DNA of 64,000 bases from Bacteroidota bacterium (GCA_029561355.1 JAKQJD010000356.1:1-64000), one strand, 5' to 3'; counted from the first letter of the stretch, positions 1-9,525 are shown. Notes: generated from the sequence alone by a model not told the origin. Made by a program: numbers and translations.

Positions 1-1323
1 GGTATTACGTACCTGTTGCTGCCTTATTGCAACAATATTGCCGATAAAAAACTGCGGCTCGACTGGTCCGATCCTTCCCTGATGCTGCTCACAGCCGGTA
101 TTCTGGGCGGCGCATTGCTCTTGTCGTCCATATATCCGGCGGTTATTCTTTCCGCATTCAATCCTTTACAAACGATAAAAAGCCAGTTCACCAACGGGAA
201 TGACCGGCAGGCCAGGCTGCGGCAGGCGCTGGTGGTCACGCAGTTTGTGTGCTCTTCCGCCTTGCTGCTCGCCATGTTCATCGTGAACCGGCAAATGCAG
301 TTCATCCGCAACCAGAACCTGGGCTTCGACCGGGAAAACGTGTTCCAGATGAGACTGACCGAACTGACGTATAAAAACCGGGATGCTATCATTTCCGAAC
401 TGAAAAGCAGTCCGGGTGTGGTGGCCGTTACCTCCAGTTCCGACAACATCATGCAATCGGGCAGCAGCACCGGCGATACCGACTGGGATGGGAAAACGGC
501 GGACCAGCATATGATTGTCGCACCAATGGCCATAGGCCCCGATTACCTCGATTTTTTCAAAATGACCCTGACTGCCGGCAGCAATTTTACCGGCACAAAA
601 GCGGATTCCACGTCATTTATCATCAATGAAACCGCCGCTGCACAATTGGGCATGGCCGATCCGGTGGGCAAACGTTTCAAATTGTGGCAAACGGAAGGTA
701 CCATTATCGGCGTGGTGAAAGATTACCACTTCGCTTCGCTGCACGAAACCATCAAACCGGCTATTCTTTTTTCGGCGCCCAACCGGCACGGCGTGATCTG
801 TGTAAAAACCACCGGTGCAGAAGCCTCCAAAGCCGTGGCGTCGGCCGAAAAACAATGGAAACGGTTCGATCCTGCATACCCTTTCGAATTCAAATTCATG
901 GATGAATCGTTCGATAAAATGTACCGCACGGAGCAACGTGCCACACAGTTGTTCAGGGCATTCAGTGTCATCGCGCTGCTGATTTCCTGCCTGGGTTTGT
1001 TTGGACTGTCGGCCTTTATGGCCGAGCAGCGCACCAAGGAGATCGGCATCCGGAAAGTACTGGGGTCATCGATTTCCGGCATCACGGCCTTACTCGCCAG
1101 GGATTTTCTGAAACCTGTTTTACTGGCCTTTGTGATTGCCACCCCGTTGGCCTGGTATTTCATGCGCGAATGGTTATCCGATTTTGCTTACCGTACGGAA
1201 ATACAGTGGTGGATTTTTGCGGTGGTGGGGCTCGCTACCGTAGCCGTAGCATTTCTGACGGTGTGTTTTCAGAGTATCCGCGCAGCGCTGGCCAATCCGG
1301 TGAAGTCGCTGCGAAGCGAATAG
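1..1323 (+). CDS. ABC transporter permease, FtsX/MacB-like (5' end outside window)
   Basis: C-terminal ~440 residues of a two-module ABC permease of the MacB/FtsX type common in tandem in Bacteroidota. The frame is open from base 1, so the TTG at 16 is internal and the real start lies upstream. Visible in order: a transmembrane stretch near residues 25-50, a periplasmic MacB_PCD-like domain (about 100-290), and a final FtsX domain with three hydrophobic segments. The conserved cytoplasmic motif EQRTKEIGIRKVLGSS precedes the last two helices. The gene ends with the NPVKSLRSE tail, also found in the two paralogues downstream. Such proteins act in the inner membrane with a separate ATPase, moving lipoproteins, peptides or other envelope substrates or transmitting force. 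The substrate cannot be told from sequence, and no ATPase gene is in the window. Confidence 0.9.
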   Translation, partial: GITYLLLPYCNNIADKKLRLDWSDPSLMLLTAGILGGALLLSSIYPAVILSAFNPLQTIKSQFTNGNDRQARLRQALVVTQFVCSSALLLAMFIVNRQMQFIRNQNLGFDRENVFQMRLTELTYKNRDAIISELKSSPGVVAVTSSSDNIMQSGSSTGDTDWDGKTADQHMIVAPMAIGPDYLDFFKMTLTAGSNFTGTKADSTSFIINETAAAQLGMADPVGKRFKLWQTEGTIIGVVKDYHFASLHETIKPAILFSAPNRHGVICVKTTGAEASKAVASAEKQWKRFDPAYPFEFKFMDESFDKMYRTEQRATQLFRAFSVIALLISCLGLFGLSAFMAEQRTKEIGIRKVLGSSISGITALLARDFLKPVLLAFVIATPLAWYFMREWLSDFAYRTEIQWWIFAVVGLATVAVAFLTVCFQSIRAALANPVKSLRSE

Positions 1324-1328
1324 ACGTT

Positions 1329-1412
1329 CACCGAACCCCGTTCGGTGCCATGTATCACCGAACCCCAGTTCGGTGCCCGCACAGTCTAAAAAAACCGAAC
1401 TGGGGTTCGGTT
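1329..1412. repeat. Cluster of three 18-20 bp palindromic repeat units
   Basis: Three short quasi-palindromes lie at 1329-1347, 1356-1375 and 1393-1412. Each has 7-bp arms ACCGAAC/GTTCGGT around a CCC(A) or TGGG core. Units 1-2 and unit 3 are in opposite orientation, so they can also pair with each other into longer hairpins. The same unit recurs at 4612-4692 and 7156-7214, always next to a permease gene. An alternative TTG start for the downstream gene falls inside unit 3 and is not credible. Confidence 0.85.
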
Positions 1413-1425
1413 GTACAACAACGCC

Positions 1426-3855
1426 ATGCTGAAAAATCACATCACCATCGCCCTGCGCAACCTGACCAAAAACCGCATTTTTTCACTGCTGAATATCGGC
1501 GGGCTCAGTGCGGGACTGGCAGTTGCCATGCTCATCGGGTTGTACATCCGCGACGAGTTTTCCTTCGACCGTTTCAATGAAAAAGCGGACCGCATTTACC
1601 GCATCAATTTCGACGCGCGCAATGGTGGTCAGGAACAGGAAATGGCTGTATCGCCGGCGCCCATGGGCCCCACTTTTTTACGTGATTACCCAGCCGTGGA
1701 AGCGTTTTGCCGTTTCCGGCAATGGGGTTTCATCACTGTAAAAAAAGGAACGGAAGCCATTGAAGAAGGCGACAACACCTACGTGGACAGCAGTTTTTTC
1801 GCCGTTTTTTCCGTTCCACTCATCGAGGGCGACCCGAAAACAGCGCTGGTGGAGCCGAATACGATGGTCATTTCGGAAAAAATGGCGCAGAAGTATTTCG
1901 GCGCTACCACAGGCATAGTCGGACGCACCCTGCGCATCAACCAGCAAACCGACCGCCGCATTACGGGCGTGATGAAAAATATCCCGGCGCAGTCGCATTT
2001 CCATTACGACTTCCTGTTTTCCATGTTGACCATCGGTGAAGGCGCGAGCGATATATGGCTGTCGAATAATTTCCAGACGTACCTGTTGCTGCGTCCGGGC
2101 GTTTCGGCCGGGCAGTTTCCGGCCTATTTTGCTGAAATGCAGGAAAAATACCTGCGCCCGCAATTCGACCGACTCACCGGCGGCACCCTGGAAGCACGTG
2201 AAGCCTCGGGCGACTACATGAAATACGGGTTACAGAACATCCGCGAACTGCACCTGTACAGCGATCGTATTGCCGAGCATGAAGCCAATTCGGACGTCAA
2301 ATACGTGTGGATTTTCGGCGTCGTGGCTCTGATGGTACTCTTACTGGCCTGCGTTAATTTTATGAACCTCAGCACGGCACGCTCTTCCGGACGTGCACGC
2401 GAGGTAGGCGTCCGGAAAGCGCTCGGTTCCAAACGCAGTGCGCTCATCAGCCAGTTTTTGACGGAAAGTATGCTGCTGACGTTTATTTCTTTTACAGTGG
2501 CAGTTACCGCAGTACATCTGGCGCTCCCCGCTTTCAATAAATTTGCGGAAAAGGACATTACCTTTTCAATGGCCGAGGCGCCGATGATGGCTGCGCTGTC
2601 GGGCCTGGCTTTGCTCACGGCGTTTGTGGCAGGCAGTTACCCGGCGTTTTTCCTGTCGGCTTTCCGACCGTTGGACACCCTGAAAGGCTCGGTTTCCAAC
2701 ACCGGAAAAGGCTCGGCGCATTTGCGGAGCAGTCTGGTTGTTTTTCAGTTCTGCACGTCGGTAGCGCTTATCACCTCCGTATTGGTGGTGCAGCAGCAAC
2801 TCTCGTTTATCCAGCATAAAAAACTGGGCTGGGAAAAAGACCAACTCGTCATGCTGCGCAATACCTGGTGGCTACAAGGCAAAACGCTCGATTTCAAGGC
2901 GCGGCTCCAGCAGATTCCGGGCATTGAAAGTGTTTCCTGTGTCGACTACTTCCCTACCCCGTCGAGCCGCAACAGCGTGCCGTTTACACCCGAAGGCGCA
3001 GATGTTTCCACGCAAACCATTCCCAGCCAGTTGTGGCAGGTCGATTTCGATTACCTCCGGACGCTGGGACTAAAAATGCAAAACGGTCGCTGGTTCGACC
3101 CGGGTCTTCAAACGGATTCTACCGTTTGTGTGATCAATGAATCGGCAGCGAAAGCATTCGGCTGGCCTGATCCGGTTGGGCATAGCATCACTACGTTCCT
3201 CGATCCGGAACTGAAATTTCCGATCCGCATGCAAATTGTCGGTGTGGTGGAAAACTTCCATTACGAAAGTCTGCGCGAAAACATCGAGCCGATGGTGATG
3301 GGGATCGGCCGTGGCAGCGGTACCATGGCACTCCGGCTCTCCCGGAACGCCGACGTGGAAAAAACGATGTCGGCAGTTGGCGTGCTTTTTAAAGCCAGTT
3401 TGCCCGCTCAGCCGTTCAATTACCGCTTTTTAGATGCAGAATTCAACCGTTTATATATTTCCGAACGGCGCATCGGCGGCATTTTGGGATCTTTCGCTGG
3501 CATCGCTGTTTTTATTGCCTGCCTGGGTTTGTTCGGTCTGGCAGCGTTCATGGCCGAACAACGAACAAAAGAAATCGGCATTCGGAAGGTGCTGGGCGCC
3601 TCGGTTGGATCGGTGGTCAGTTTGTTGTCCGGCGATTTTTTGAAACTGGTACTGGTAGCAGTAATAATCGCTGCCCCGCTGGCCTGGTATTTCATGCATC
3701 ATTGGCTCGCCGATTTTGCTTACCGGATCGAATTGAGATGGTGGATGTTCGTAGTGGCGGGTATTGTGGCAGCAGGCATCGCGTTTCTGACGGTGGCAGG
3801 ACAGGCCGTTCGGGCGGCGATTGCGAACCCGGTGCGGTCGCTGCGGAATGAGTAA
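1426..3855 (+). CDS. ABC transporter permease, FtsX/MacB-like
   Basis: Full-length (809 aa) two-module permease. It starts at ATG 1426 with the family's typical N-terminus (MLKNHITIALRNLTKNR), rather than at the in-frame TTG at 1411, which lies in a palindromic repeat. Order: N-terminal amphipathic stretch and first helix (about 20-45), first MacB_PCD-like periplasmic domain (about 50-270), FtsX helices (about 285-430) with a REVGVRKALGSKRS motif, second periplasmic domain (about 440-670), second FtsX domain with EQRTKEIGIRKVLGAS. It is a paralogue of the genes on either side, separated by palindrome clusters rather than overlapping. Inner-membrane location and dependence on an ATPase are family knowledge; the substrate is unknown. 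Confidence 0.92.
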   Translation: MLKNHITIALRNLTKNRIFSLLNIGGLSAGLAVAMLIGLYIRDEFSFDRFNEKADRIYRINFDARNGGQEQEMAVSPAPMGPTFLRDYPAVEAFCRFRQWGFITVKKGTEAIEEGDNTYVDSSFFAVFSVPLIEGDPKTALVEPNTMVISEKMAQKYFGATTGIVGRTLRINQQTDRRITGVMKNIPAQSHFHYDFLFSMLTIGEGASDIWLSNNFQTYLLLRPGVSAGQFPAYFAEMQEKYLRPQFDRLTGGTLEAREASGDYMKYGLQNIRELHLYSDRIAEHEANSDVKYVWIFGVVALMVLLLACVNFMNLSTARSSGRAREVGVRKALGSKRSALISQFLTESMLLTFISFTVAVTAVHLALPAFNKFAEKDITFSMAEAPMMAALSGLALLTAFVAGSYPAFFLSAFRPLDTLKGSVSNTGKGSAHLRSSLVVFQFCTSVALITSVLVVQQQLSFIQHKKLGWEKDQLVMLRNTWWLQGKTLDFKARLQQIPGIESVSCVDYFPTPSSRNSVPFTPEGADVSTQTIPSQLWQVDFDYLRTLGLKMQNGRWFDPGLQTDSTVCVINESAAKAFGWPDPVGHSITTFLDPELKFPIRMQIVGVVENFHYESLRENIEPMVMGIGRGSGTMALRLSRNADVEKTMSAVGVLFKASLPAQPFNYRFLDAEFNRLYISERRIGGILGSFAGIAVFIACLGLFGLAAFMAEQRTKEIGIRKVLGASVGSVVSLLSGDFLKLVLVAVIIAAPLAWYFMHHWLADFAYRIELRWWMFVVAGIVAAGIAFLTVAGQAVRAAIANPVRSLRNE

Positions 3856-3943
3856 TTAGGGTTGATGAGGTTGATGAGGTTGATATTCATTTGCTCGACA
3901 GTCTAGGTGGACGCTGCGGAGGTAACCATTAAATTATTAAGCT

Positions 3944-4585
3944 ATGAAACACATGACCATGCTGCTCCTGCTGCTTGCATTGCGGCTCCATGCCCAAACA
4001 TTTACACCCGATTTGCAGGATCGAAGCCTTTGGGAACTATGGGGACGCGGTGCCAACAACCTGAAAAACAACGAAAAAGGTGGTGTATCGTTCGACTTTG
4101 ACGAACCCGTGGCCGTGCTCGCCCTGAAAAACTACGATTTTTCCACGGGCACCATCGAGTTCGACGTACGAGGGCGCGACGCACTGCAAAACTGCTTTGT
4201 AGGCGTCGCATTTCACATACAAAATGACAGCACCTACGACGCGGTGTATTTCAGGCCGTTCAATTTCAAACACCCCGAATTGATCCGGCGTATGCATTCG
4301 GTCCAGTACGTCTCCTGGCCAAGGTTTACATGGCAGAAACTACGGGCCGAGCATCCGGAACAATACGAACATCCGGTCAATCCCGTGCCGGGCCCGGAAG
4401 ACTGGTTTCACGCAAAAATCGTGGTTGCAGATAAAACCATCAGCGTTTTTGTCAACGATTCGACCAGCCCCAGCCTCGTGGTAGAAAAACTGACTACCAC
4501 CACGCACGGCGGCTTAGGGCTTTGGGTGGGAGATCCGACGGAAGGGGATTTTGCTAATTTGAGGATTACGCCTGTAAAAAAGTAA
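3944..4585 (+). CDS. Secreted lectin-like (LamG/DUF1080-type) protein
   Basis: 213-aa protein starting MKHMTMLLLLLALRLHAQ, a clear signal peptide ending at an A-Q cleavage site usual for Bacteroidota. The rest resembles concanavalin-A-like jelly-roll domains (LamG or 3-keto-disaccharide hydrolase/DUF1080 type). It carries strands such as TGTIEFDVRGRD, FVGVAFHIQNDSTYDAVYFRPFN and a closing GGLGLWVGDPTEGDFANLRI. These domains usually bind or cleave carbohydrate outside the cytoplasm, but no catalytic residues can be assigned here. It lies between two permease genes on the same strand, after a short GTTGATGAG-type triplet repeat (3856-3890). A role with the permeases is only suggested by position. 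Confidence 0.7.
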   Translation: MKHMTMLLLLLALRLHAQTFTPDLQDRSLWELWGRGANNLKNNEKGGVSFDFDEPVAVLALKNYDFSTGTIEFDVRGRDALQNCFVGVAFHIQNDSTYDAVYFRPFNFKHPELIRRMHSVQYVSWPRFTWQKLRAEHPEQYEHPVNPVPGPEDWFHAKIVVADKTISVFVNDSTSPSLVVEKLTTTTHGGLGLWVGDPTEGDFANLRITPVKK

Positions 4586-4611
4586 GGCGGTTCACCGCAC
4601 ACTTTTTTCTT

Positions 4612-4692
4612 GACCGAACTGGAGTTCGGTCGTACAACCGAACCCCAGTTCGGTTCACTACGCACCTTTTTTGACCGAACTGGGGTTCGGTC
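4612..4692. repeat. Second cluster of three palindromic repeat units
   Basis: Units at 4612-4631, 4636-4655 and 4673-4692 have the same ACCGAAC...GTTCGGT design as the 1329-1412 cluster. The outer two share one orientation and the middle one is inverted. T-runs lie just before the first unit and between the second and third, so a hairpin here could also end transcription. The flank GTACA follows units 1 and 3. Confidence 0.85.
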
Positions 4693-4703
4693 GTACATAC
4701 ACC

Positions 4704-7154
4704 ATGCAATACAACTATATCGCCCTCGCTTTCCGCAATCTCCGGAAAAACATCAAGTACTCGTTCATCAACCTGATCGGCATGACGGTTGGAATGGCCT
4801 GCTGTTTCCTGATTCTTGCCTATCTGCGTTACGAGCAAAATTTCGACACCTTTTTCCCGAAAGGCGACCGCCTGTACCGGGTGAATTACCACATCGATTT
4901 CGCCGGCGAACCGCTCGACCTGAACCGAATACCCGCGCCTATCGGGCCGGCCATGCACGAGTATTTTCCGCAGGTGGAATCGGTAGCGCGGCTTTATGCA
5001 CGCAGCATCAGTGTGCGGGAAGCGCAGGGCGACCGGCAGTTCGAGATTGAAAACACGATGTTTGCCGATAGCACGGTGCAGGACGTGCTGGGCCTGGATT
5101 ATATGCATGGCGATCCCGCCACAGCGCTGGATGCACCTTTTTCGATGGTGCTGACCGATGAAACAGCGCTCCGGCTCTTCGGCACTACCGAAGCGATGGG
5201 CCGGCAGGTACGGGTAGCCAACGAGGCTGTTTTTACCGTCAGCGGTGTGGTGCGCAGGTTGCCGCGGCAGTCGCACCTGCAAATCGACATGTTGCTGCCC
5301 TACCGCAACATTCCCGACGTGGAGCCGGCTTCGGCCCGGCCCAACGTGCGGAAGGCCATGACTACCAACTGGCTGGCATCGTACAATGCCACCTACGTAA
5401 TCCTGAAACCGGGTACTTCCCCGGATGCCGTTAACGCGAGGTTTGCCGCGTTTATCAAAAAATTCGGCATACCGGAATACTCGGAAAAACAAAGTTTCAG
5501 CCTTTTCAAGGTGCGCGACATTCACCAGCACAGCGTCATTGCCGACGAAATTTCGGCCACCTCGAATCCGGTGTACTTGCGCGTGTTCGGAATCGTCGGC
5601 TTCCTCATTTTGCTGATTGCGGTGATCAATTTTGTCAACCTGTCTACAGCCGTTTACCTCGACCGCACAAAAGAAGTGGCTGTACGGAAAGCGCTGGGCG
5701 CGAAACGTTCGGCACTGGTGGGGCAATTCCTGACTGAAACGATGCTGCTCAGTTTTATGGCATTCGTACCTGCCATGCTGTTGTTGTTCATTTTGATCCC
5801 GCTGTTCAATGCGCAAAACGACAAGTTCATCACGTACGATCTGCTCCGCGACTGGCCGCTCACCGTTTCCTATGTGGGCATTTTCCTGCTGACGGGTTTG
5901 CTGGCAGGCATGTATCCGGCGCTTTTTGCCAGCCGCTTCAAACCGGTAGAGGTGTTTCAGAAAAACAGCACCACGGGTATCAGCGGCGTCGGCCAACTGC
6001 TGCGCAAATCATTGATTACCATACAATTTGCCGTTTGTATTGCCCTGCTGTGCGGAACACTCATCATGCTGTCGCAACTGCGATACTGGCAAAATATGCC
6101 GCTGGGCTTCGACGCCGAACAGATTATAGACGTGCCGCTTTCCAGTGAAAATATGAACACGGTATTTTCCCCGGGCGACTCCACGCTGCGCAGCCGCATG
6201 AACGCTTTCGACGACCTTTTGATGCAGAATGCGGGCATCGGCGAGGTGACAATCGCGTCGTCGATGCCCGGTTTTTCGGCGCCGTTTTTCCCGGTCACCA
6301 CCAGCAAGATCCGGGCGGAAGACAACGTTTTCCTGGCCAGCATTTCGGTGGATTACGATTATGCAGAAACGTTCCGGCTGAACCTGCTGGCCGGACGAGA
6401 GTTCGACAAATCCTACGGAACCGATCATATCAACAGTTTCGTGTTGAATGAAATGGCGGTCAAAACCCTCGGATGGGCATCTCCGCAGGAAGCCATCGGG
6501 CAGGAGGTTAAAAGCGGTGGAAAACAAGGCAAAGTGATCGGCGTGGTGAATAATTTCAACACTTCGGGTCTGCAAACGGCGCTGAATCCGGTTATTCTGG
6601 ACGTGTCGCCAGGCTCGTTCACTTCCTTCGCCATCCGCCTGAAAGGCCGGCACACCCAGGCCGTAATCGCCGACATTGAAAAGGCGTGGAAACAGTTTTT
6701 CCCGGAAAAGGCCTTTAATTACTCGTTCCTGAACGACGACCTGCGCGAAAGTTACGAGCAGGAAGGCCGCATGATGCAACTCTGTGCCGACTTCGCGGGC
6801 ATCACCATTGTACTGGCTTGCTTCGGACTGTTCGGGCTGGTGGATTTTACCGTACGCCAGCGCCGTAAGGAAATCGGCGTGCGCAAGGTGCTGGGCGCTT
6901 CGGTTTTTTCCGTGGTGCGCCTGCTCAGCAAGGATTTCCTGCAACTGGTATGCATCGCGCTGGTGATCGCTTCGCCAATCGCGTACTGGGCCATGGATAA
7001 ATGGCTGGCGGATTTTGCATACCGGATTGATATTCAATGGCATGTGTTCGTGATAGCCGGCGTTCTGGCTGCAGTGGTAGCGTTTCTGACGGTGGCGGGG
7101 CAAACAGTGCGGGCGGCTACAGCGAATCCGGTGAAGTCGCTGCGGAGCGAATAG
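4704..7154 (+). CDS. ABC transporter permease, FtsX/MacB-like
   Basis: Third paralogue (816 aa). ATG 4704 (MQYNYIALAFRNLRKNIKYS) is chosen over the in-frame TTG at 4671, which lies in the palindrome cluster and would add 11 atypical residues. Two MacB_PCD/FtsX modules are visible: first helix near 20-40, first periplasmic domain to about 280, FtsX helices with KEVAVRKALGAKRS near 320-335, second periplasmic domain to about 670, last FtsX domain with RQRRKEIGVRKVLGAS and a C-terminal NPVKSLRSE tail. The VDFTVRQRR stretch replaces the AAFMAEQRT seen in the other two copies. Inner-membrane transporter; partner ATPase and substrate are not identifiable. Confidence 0.92.
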   Translation: MQYNYIALAFRNLRKNIKYSFINLIGMTVGMACCFLILAYLRYEQNFDTFFPKGDRLYRVNYHIDFAGEPLDLNRIPAPIGPAMHEYFPQVESVARLYARSISVREAQGDRQFEIENTMFADSTVQDVLGLDYMHGDPATALDAPFSMVLTDETALRLFGTTEAMGRQVRVANEAVFTVSGVVRRLPRQSHLQIDMLLPYRNIPDVEPASARPNVRKAMTTNWLASYNATYVILKPGTSPDAVNARFAAFIKKFGIPEYSEKQSFSLFKVRDIHQHSVIADEISATSNPVYLRVFGIVGFLILLIAVINFVNLSTAVYLDRTKEVAVRKALGAKRSALVGQFLTETMLLSFMAFVPAMLLLFILIPLFNAQNDKFITYDLLRDWPLTVSYVGIFLLTGLLAGMYPALFASRFKPVEVFQKNSTTGISGVGQLLRKSLITIQFAVCIALLCGTLIMLSQLRYWQNMPLGFDAEQIIDVPLSSENMNTVFSPGDSTLRSRMNAFDDLLMQNAGIGEVTIASSMPGFSAPFFPVTTSKIRAEDNVFLASISVDYDYAETFRLNLLAGREFDKSYGTDHINSFVLNEMAVKTLGWASPQEAIGQEVKSGGKQGKVIGVVNNFNTSGLQTALNPVILDVSPGSFTSFAIRLKGRHTQAVIADIEKAWKQFFPEKAFNYSFLNDDLRESYEQEGRMMQLCADFAGITIVLACFGLFGLVDFTVRQRRKEIGVRKVLGASVFSVVRLLSKDFLQLVCIALVIASPIAYWAMDKWLADFAYRIDIQWHVFVIAGVLAAVVAFLTVAGQTVRAATANPVKSLRSE

Positions 7155-7155
7155 C

Positions 7156-7214
7156 GTACCACCGAACCCCAGTTCGGTGCTGTTTTTTTTGACCGAACTG
7201 GGGTTCGGTGGTAC
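7156..7214. terminator. Inverted pair of palindromic units, probable terminator
   Basis: Two palindrome units form a perfect inverted repeat with 23-bp arms (7156-7178 and 7192-7214) around a 13-base loop containing eight T. The hairpin of the first unit followed by the T-run fits an intrinsic terminator for the permease ending at 7154. The opposite strand could serve the convergent gene that ends at 7257. It is the third site of the ACCGAAC...GTTCGGT family. Confidence 0.65.
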
Positions 7215-7256
7215 AACCCTGTAGTGGATAAAACAAGCCGCCAGCAATGAGCCACC

Positions 7257-7790
7257 CTACTCTTCCACCGATACCACTAACGAATAATACCGCTCTTCCA
7301 AAATCCTTAAATGCCAGCGTTGATGGCCCGTAATTACAAACCCAATAGATAAAACCGAATATTCCCCTTTGAAACCCTTGCACATGCGTTGCAGCATATC
7401 AGGTGTAAAGGATTGGTACAGCGCCAGGAATGACCGGCGCGAAATGCGCATTTCTTCTATCAAATCTTCCAGCGTACGGTTGTTAGCAGAAGCGGCGATG
7501 GCATACTCGTCTTCCTCAAAATACGGCATGGTTTGTTTTTCACCCCGGGCCGCCGCCAGTGCGCGATAAGAAAAAATGCGTTCCGTATCGATGAGGTGTT
7601 GCAGGATATCACGGACGGTCCATTTCCCGGGCGCGTATACGGTATCGCCCAGGGCTTTCCATTTTTCCAGCGGGAAACGGTCGATTTCATCGAGGCTGAT
7701 TTGTATCGATTCGATGACGTCGACATCGTCGGCCATGAGGATGTAGCGGTCAAAGTATTCGGGCAGGGGGTGGATTTGTGAACGGAGCAT
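7257..7790 (-). CDS. DinB-like (DinB_2) putative metal-dependent protein
   Basis: 177-aa protein with the four-helix DinB/YfiT pattern. A first helix is followed by WTVRDILQHLIDTERIFSYRAL (about 58-79), which carries the first histidine, and a C-terminal helix GHQRWHLRILEERY (about 152-166) carries the other two candidate metal-binding histidines. Members of this superfamily are often annotated as damage-inducible or bacillithiol/mycothiol-type transferases; the reaction here is unknown. It is downstream of the GlxA-like regulator on the same strand. The 70-bp gap between them is a purine-rich GTGAGAG-type low-complexity run. Convergent with the permease operon. Confidence 0.85.
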   Translation of the reverse strand: MLRSQIHPLPEYFDRYILMADDVDVIESIQISLDEIDRFPLEKWKALGDTVYAPGKWTVRDILQHLIDTERIFSYRALAAARGEKQTMPYFEEDEYAIAASANNRTLEDLIEEMRISRRSFLALYQSFTPDMLQRMCKGFKGEYSVLSIGFVITGHQRWHLRILEERYYSLVVSVEE

Positions 7791-7860
7791 GACAGAGAGT
7801 GAGAAGGTGAGAGGGTGAGAGAGTGAGAGCCGACTTCGATTACGCCGCTTCGCTCTGTGA

Positions 7861-8805
7861 TCAGAGTGTTTTAATCAGCCGCGCGAGTTGCCGTTCGCTG
7901 TCCAGTCCGCAGGCACGTGCGATCTGCGGGCGCGACATATCGGGTTTTTGCAGGAGTTTTTTGATGGTTTCCCGGCGCAGCAGCGTAATGTAATCGTTCA
8001 CTGTCAGGCCCGTTTCTCTTTTAAAAATACGGGTAAAATTCCGCTCGCTCATACAGGCGATTTCCGCCAGTTCGCTCAAAGAATTCTTTCGGTCCAGGTG
8101 CTCCTGCAACCAGTCCTGCACGGCATGAATGCCCGAGTGAATGTGGTTTCGGTAGTCGAAAAAGAGGCTGTGCTGCGACTGGTTCCCGCTGCGGCGGTTG
8201 TAGATGACCAGTTCGCGCGCCACCCGGTGCGCAAAATATTCGCCCATCCGCTCCTCCACGATGTGCAGGGTCATGTCAATGCCGGCCGCTACGCCGGCGC
8301 TGGTAAAAATGCCGTCTTCTTGCGTAAACAACACATTTTCAACCACCTGCAAAGCCGGGAAGTACGCTTGAAGTTCCTTTGTCCGCTTCCAGTGCGTCGT
8401 GCAGTCCTTACCGTCCAGAATGCCGCTCAGCGCCAGCACGTAAGCGCCCGTGCAAATGCTGCAAACCGTCACCCCCTGCGCATACGCCTCCCGGATCCAG
8501 GCCAACAAGTCCGGCTGCGCTTTCAATTCATTTTCGTGCAGCATAAATCCGACGTCGGCGCCGGGTACCAGCAGGTAATCGCCTTTGCATAGCGGCACCT
8601 GCCTGAAATGCTTTACCTGACCCAGCGGCAACCCTGCCGAACTCACCAGTTCCGGTGAATAGGAGCAGTAGTGAATTTCCCAGTCGGCGCCGAATCCGAT
8701 GGCTTCCAGGATCACTTGGTCAGGGCCGGCCAGGTCCATAAGGTGAATGTGTGGAAGTACCAGGAAGGTGAATTTTACAGGCATTTGTTTCGGAAAACTT
8801 TCCAC
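7861..8805 (-). CDS. GlxA-family AraC-type transcriptional regulator
   Basis: 314 aa. Residues about 8-190 form a DJ-1/PfpI-type domain (FLVLPHIHLMDLAGPDQV at the start; nucleophile-elbow-like VCSICTGAYVLALSG). The C-terminal ~95 residues are an AraC double helix-turn-helix (LSELAEIACMSERNFTRIFKRETGLT and IARACGLDSERQL). Such regulators are cytoplasmic DNA-binding proteins whose DJ-1-like domain senses small metabolites. ATG 8805 or the ATG eight codons in (8784) could be the start. The gene sits 58 bp after the LysE-type exporter on the same strand, so it may control that exporter. The second HTH is shorter than usual, ending at IKTL. Confidence 0.88.
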   Translation of the reverse strand: MESFPKQMPVKFTFLVLPHIHLMDLAGPDQVILEAIGFGADWEIHYCSYSPELVSSAGLPLGQVKHFRQVPLCKGDYLLVPGADVGFMLHENELKAQPDLLAWIREAYAQGVTVCSICTGAYVLALSGILDGKDCTTHWKRTKELQAYFPALQVVENVLFTQEDGIFTSAGVAAGIDMTLHIVEERMGEYFAHRVARELVIYNRRSGNQSQHSLFFDYRNHIHSGIHAVQDWLQEHLDRKNSLSELAEIACMSERNFTRIFKRETGLTVNDYITLLRRETIKKLLQKPDMSRPQIARACGLDSERQLARLIKTL

Positions 8806-8863
8806 AAAAGTGCAACGGATTTCCGGTTGTACAAGGACAGGAAACGGACATTTCCGGCCACGG

Positions 8864-9499
8864 TCAGTGCCGCTGCTGCAACGCCAGTTTGATGCCCAGC
8901 AAAATGAACACCGAGCCCGTCAGCCGGTCCAGCCAGGTTTTAAAACGGTAATTATCCTTGATCTTCCGGGTCATGGTAGAAGCGAACAGGGCCAGGATGA
9001 GGTTCCATACCGTTCCGGTAAAATTGAACGTAAAACCCAGGATAAAAAACGGAATGGCCGGGCGCGGATAAGTTGTATGCACGAATTGCGGCAGGAATGC
9101 GATAAAAAAAACGGCCACCTTGGGGTTCAGGATATTGGTGAGTGCGCCGGAAAGAAATACGCGTTTCAGGTCAGGGATATCGTCGGCGCCCGACACGTCG
9201 AATTTGCTGCCCGATCTGTTCAGCCACATGCGCACACCCAGATAAAAAAGGTAGCCCGCGCCCAGGTATTTGATGACATTGAACAGCATTTCCGATTCTT
9301 TGATGACAAGCGACAACCCGAAAGTAGCCAGGAAAATATGCACAATGCAACCCGTTCCGATACCGAGTGCCGAATAAATACCCGCCTTTTTACCCTGCGA
9401 AATGCTGCGGCCGAGTACGTACATGGTGTCCGATCCGGGCGTGATATTCAGCAGAATGCCGGCGATGAGAAATGCAAAAAAGTTGTCGATTCCAAACAT
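8864..9499 (-). CDS. LysE/RhtB-family amino-acid exporter
   Basis: 211-aa membrane protein with about six hydrophobic segments. It has the family's N-terminal signature NITPGSDTMYVLGRSISQGKKAG (about 18-40) and the mid-protein ALTNILNPKVAVFFIAFLPQF (about 119-139). LysE/RhtB proteins export amino acids or related metabolites across the inner membrane; the substrate is not predictable. Followed closely by a GlxA-family regulator, a common kind of regulator-exporter pair. Confidence 0.92.
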   Translation of the reverse strand: MFGIDNFFAFLIAGILLNITPGSDTMYVLGRSISQGKKAGIYSALGIGTGCIVHIFLATFGLSLVIKESEMLFNVIKYLGAGYLFYLGVRMWLNRSGSKFDVSGADDIPDLKRVFLSGALTNILNPKVAVFFIAFLPQFVHTTYPRPAIPFFILGFTFNFTGTVWNLILALFASTMTRKIKDNYRFKTWLDRLTGSVFILLGIKLALQQRH

Positions 9500-9525
9500 A
9501 TGCAGTGAATATTTTCGGGTGTAAT

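Noticed and set aside
1411..1425. Upstream TTG starts for the permeases at 1426 (TTG 1411) and at 4704 (TTG 4671)
   Set aside because: Both lie in the palindromic repeats; the ATG starts give the standard family N-terminus.
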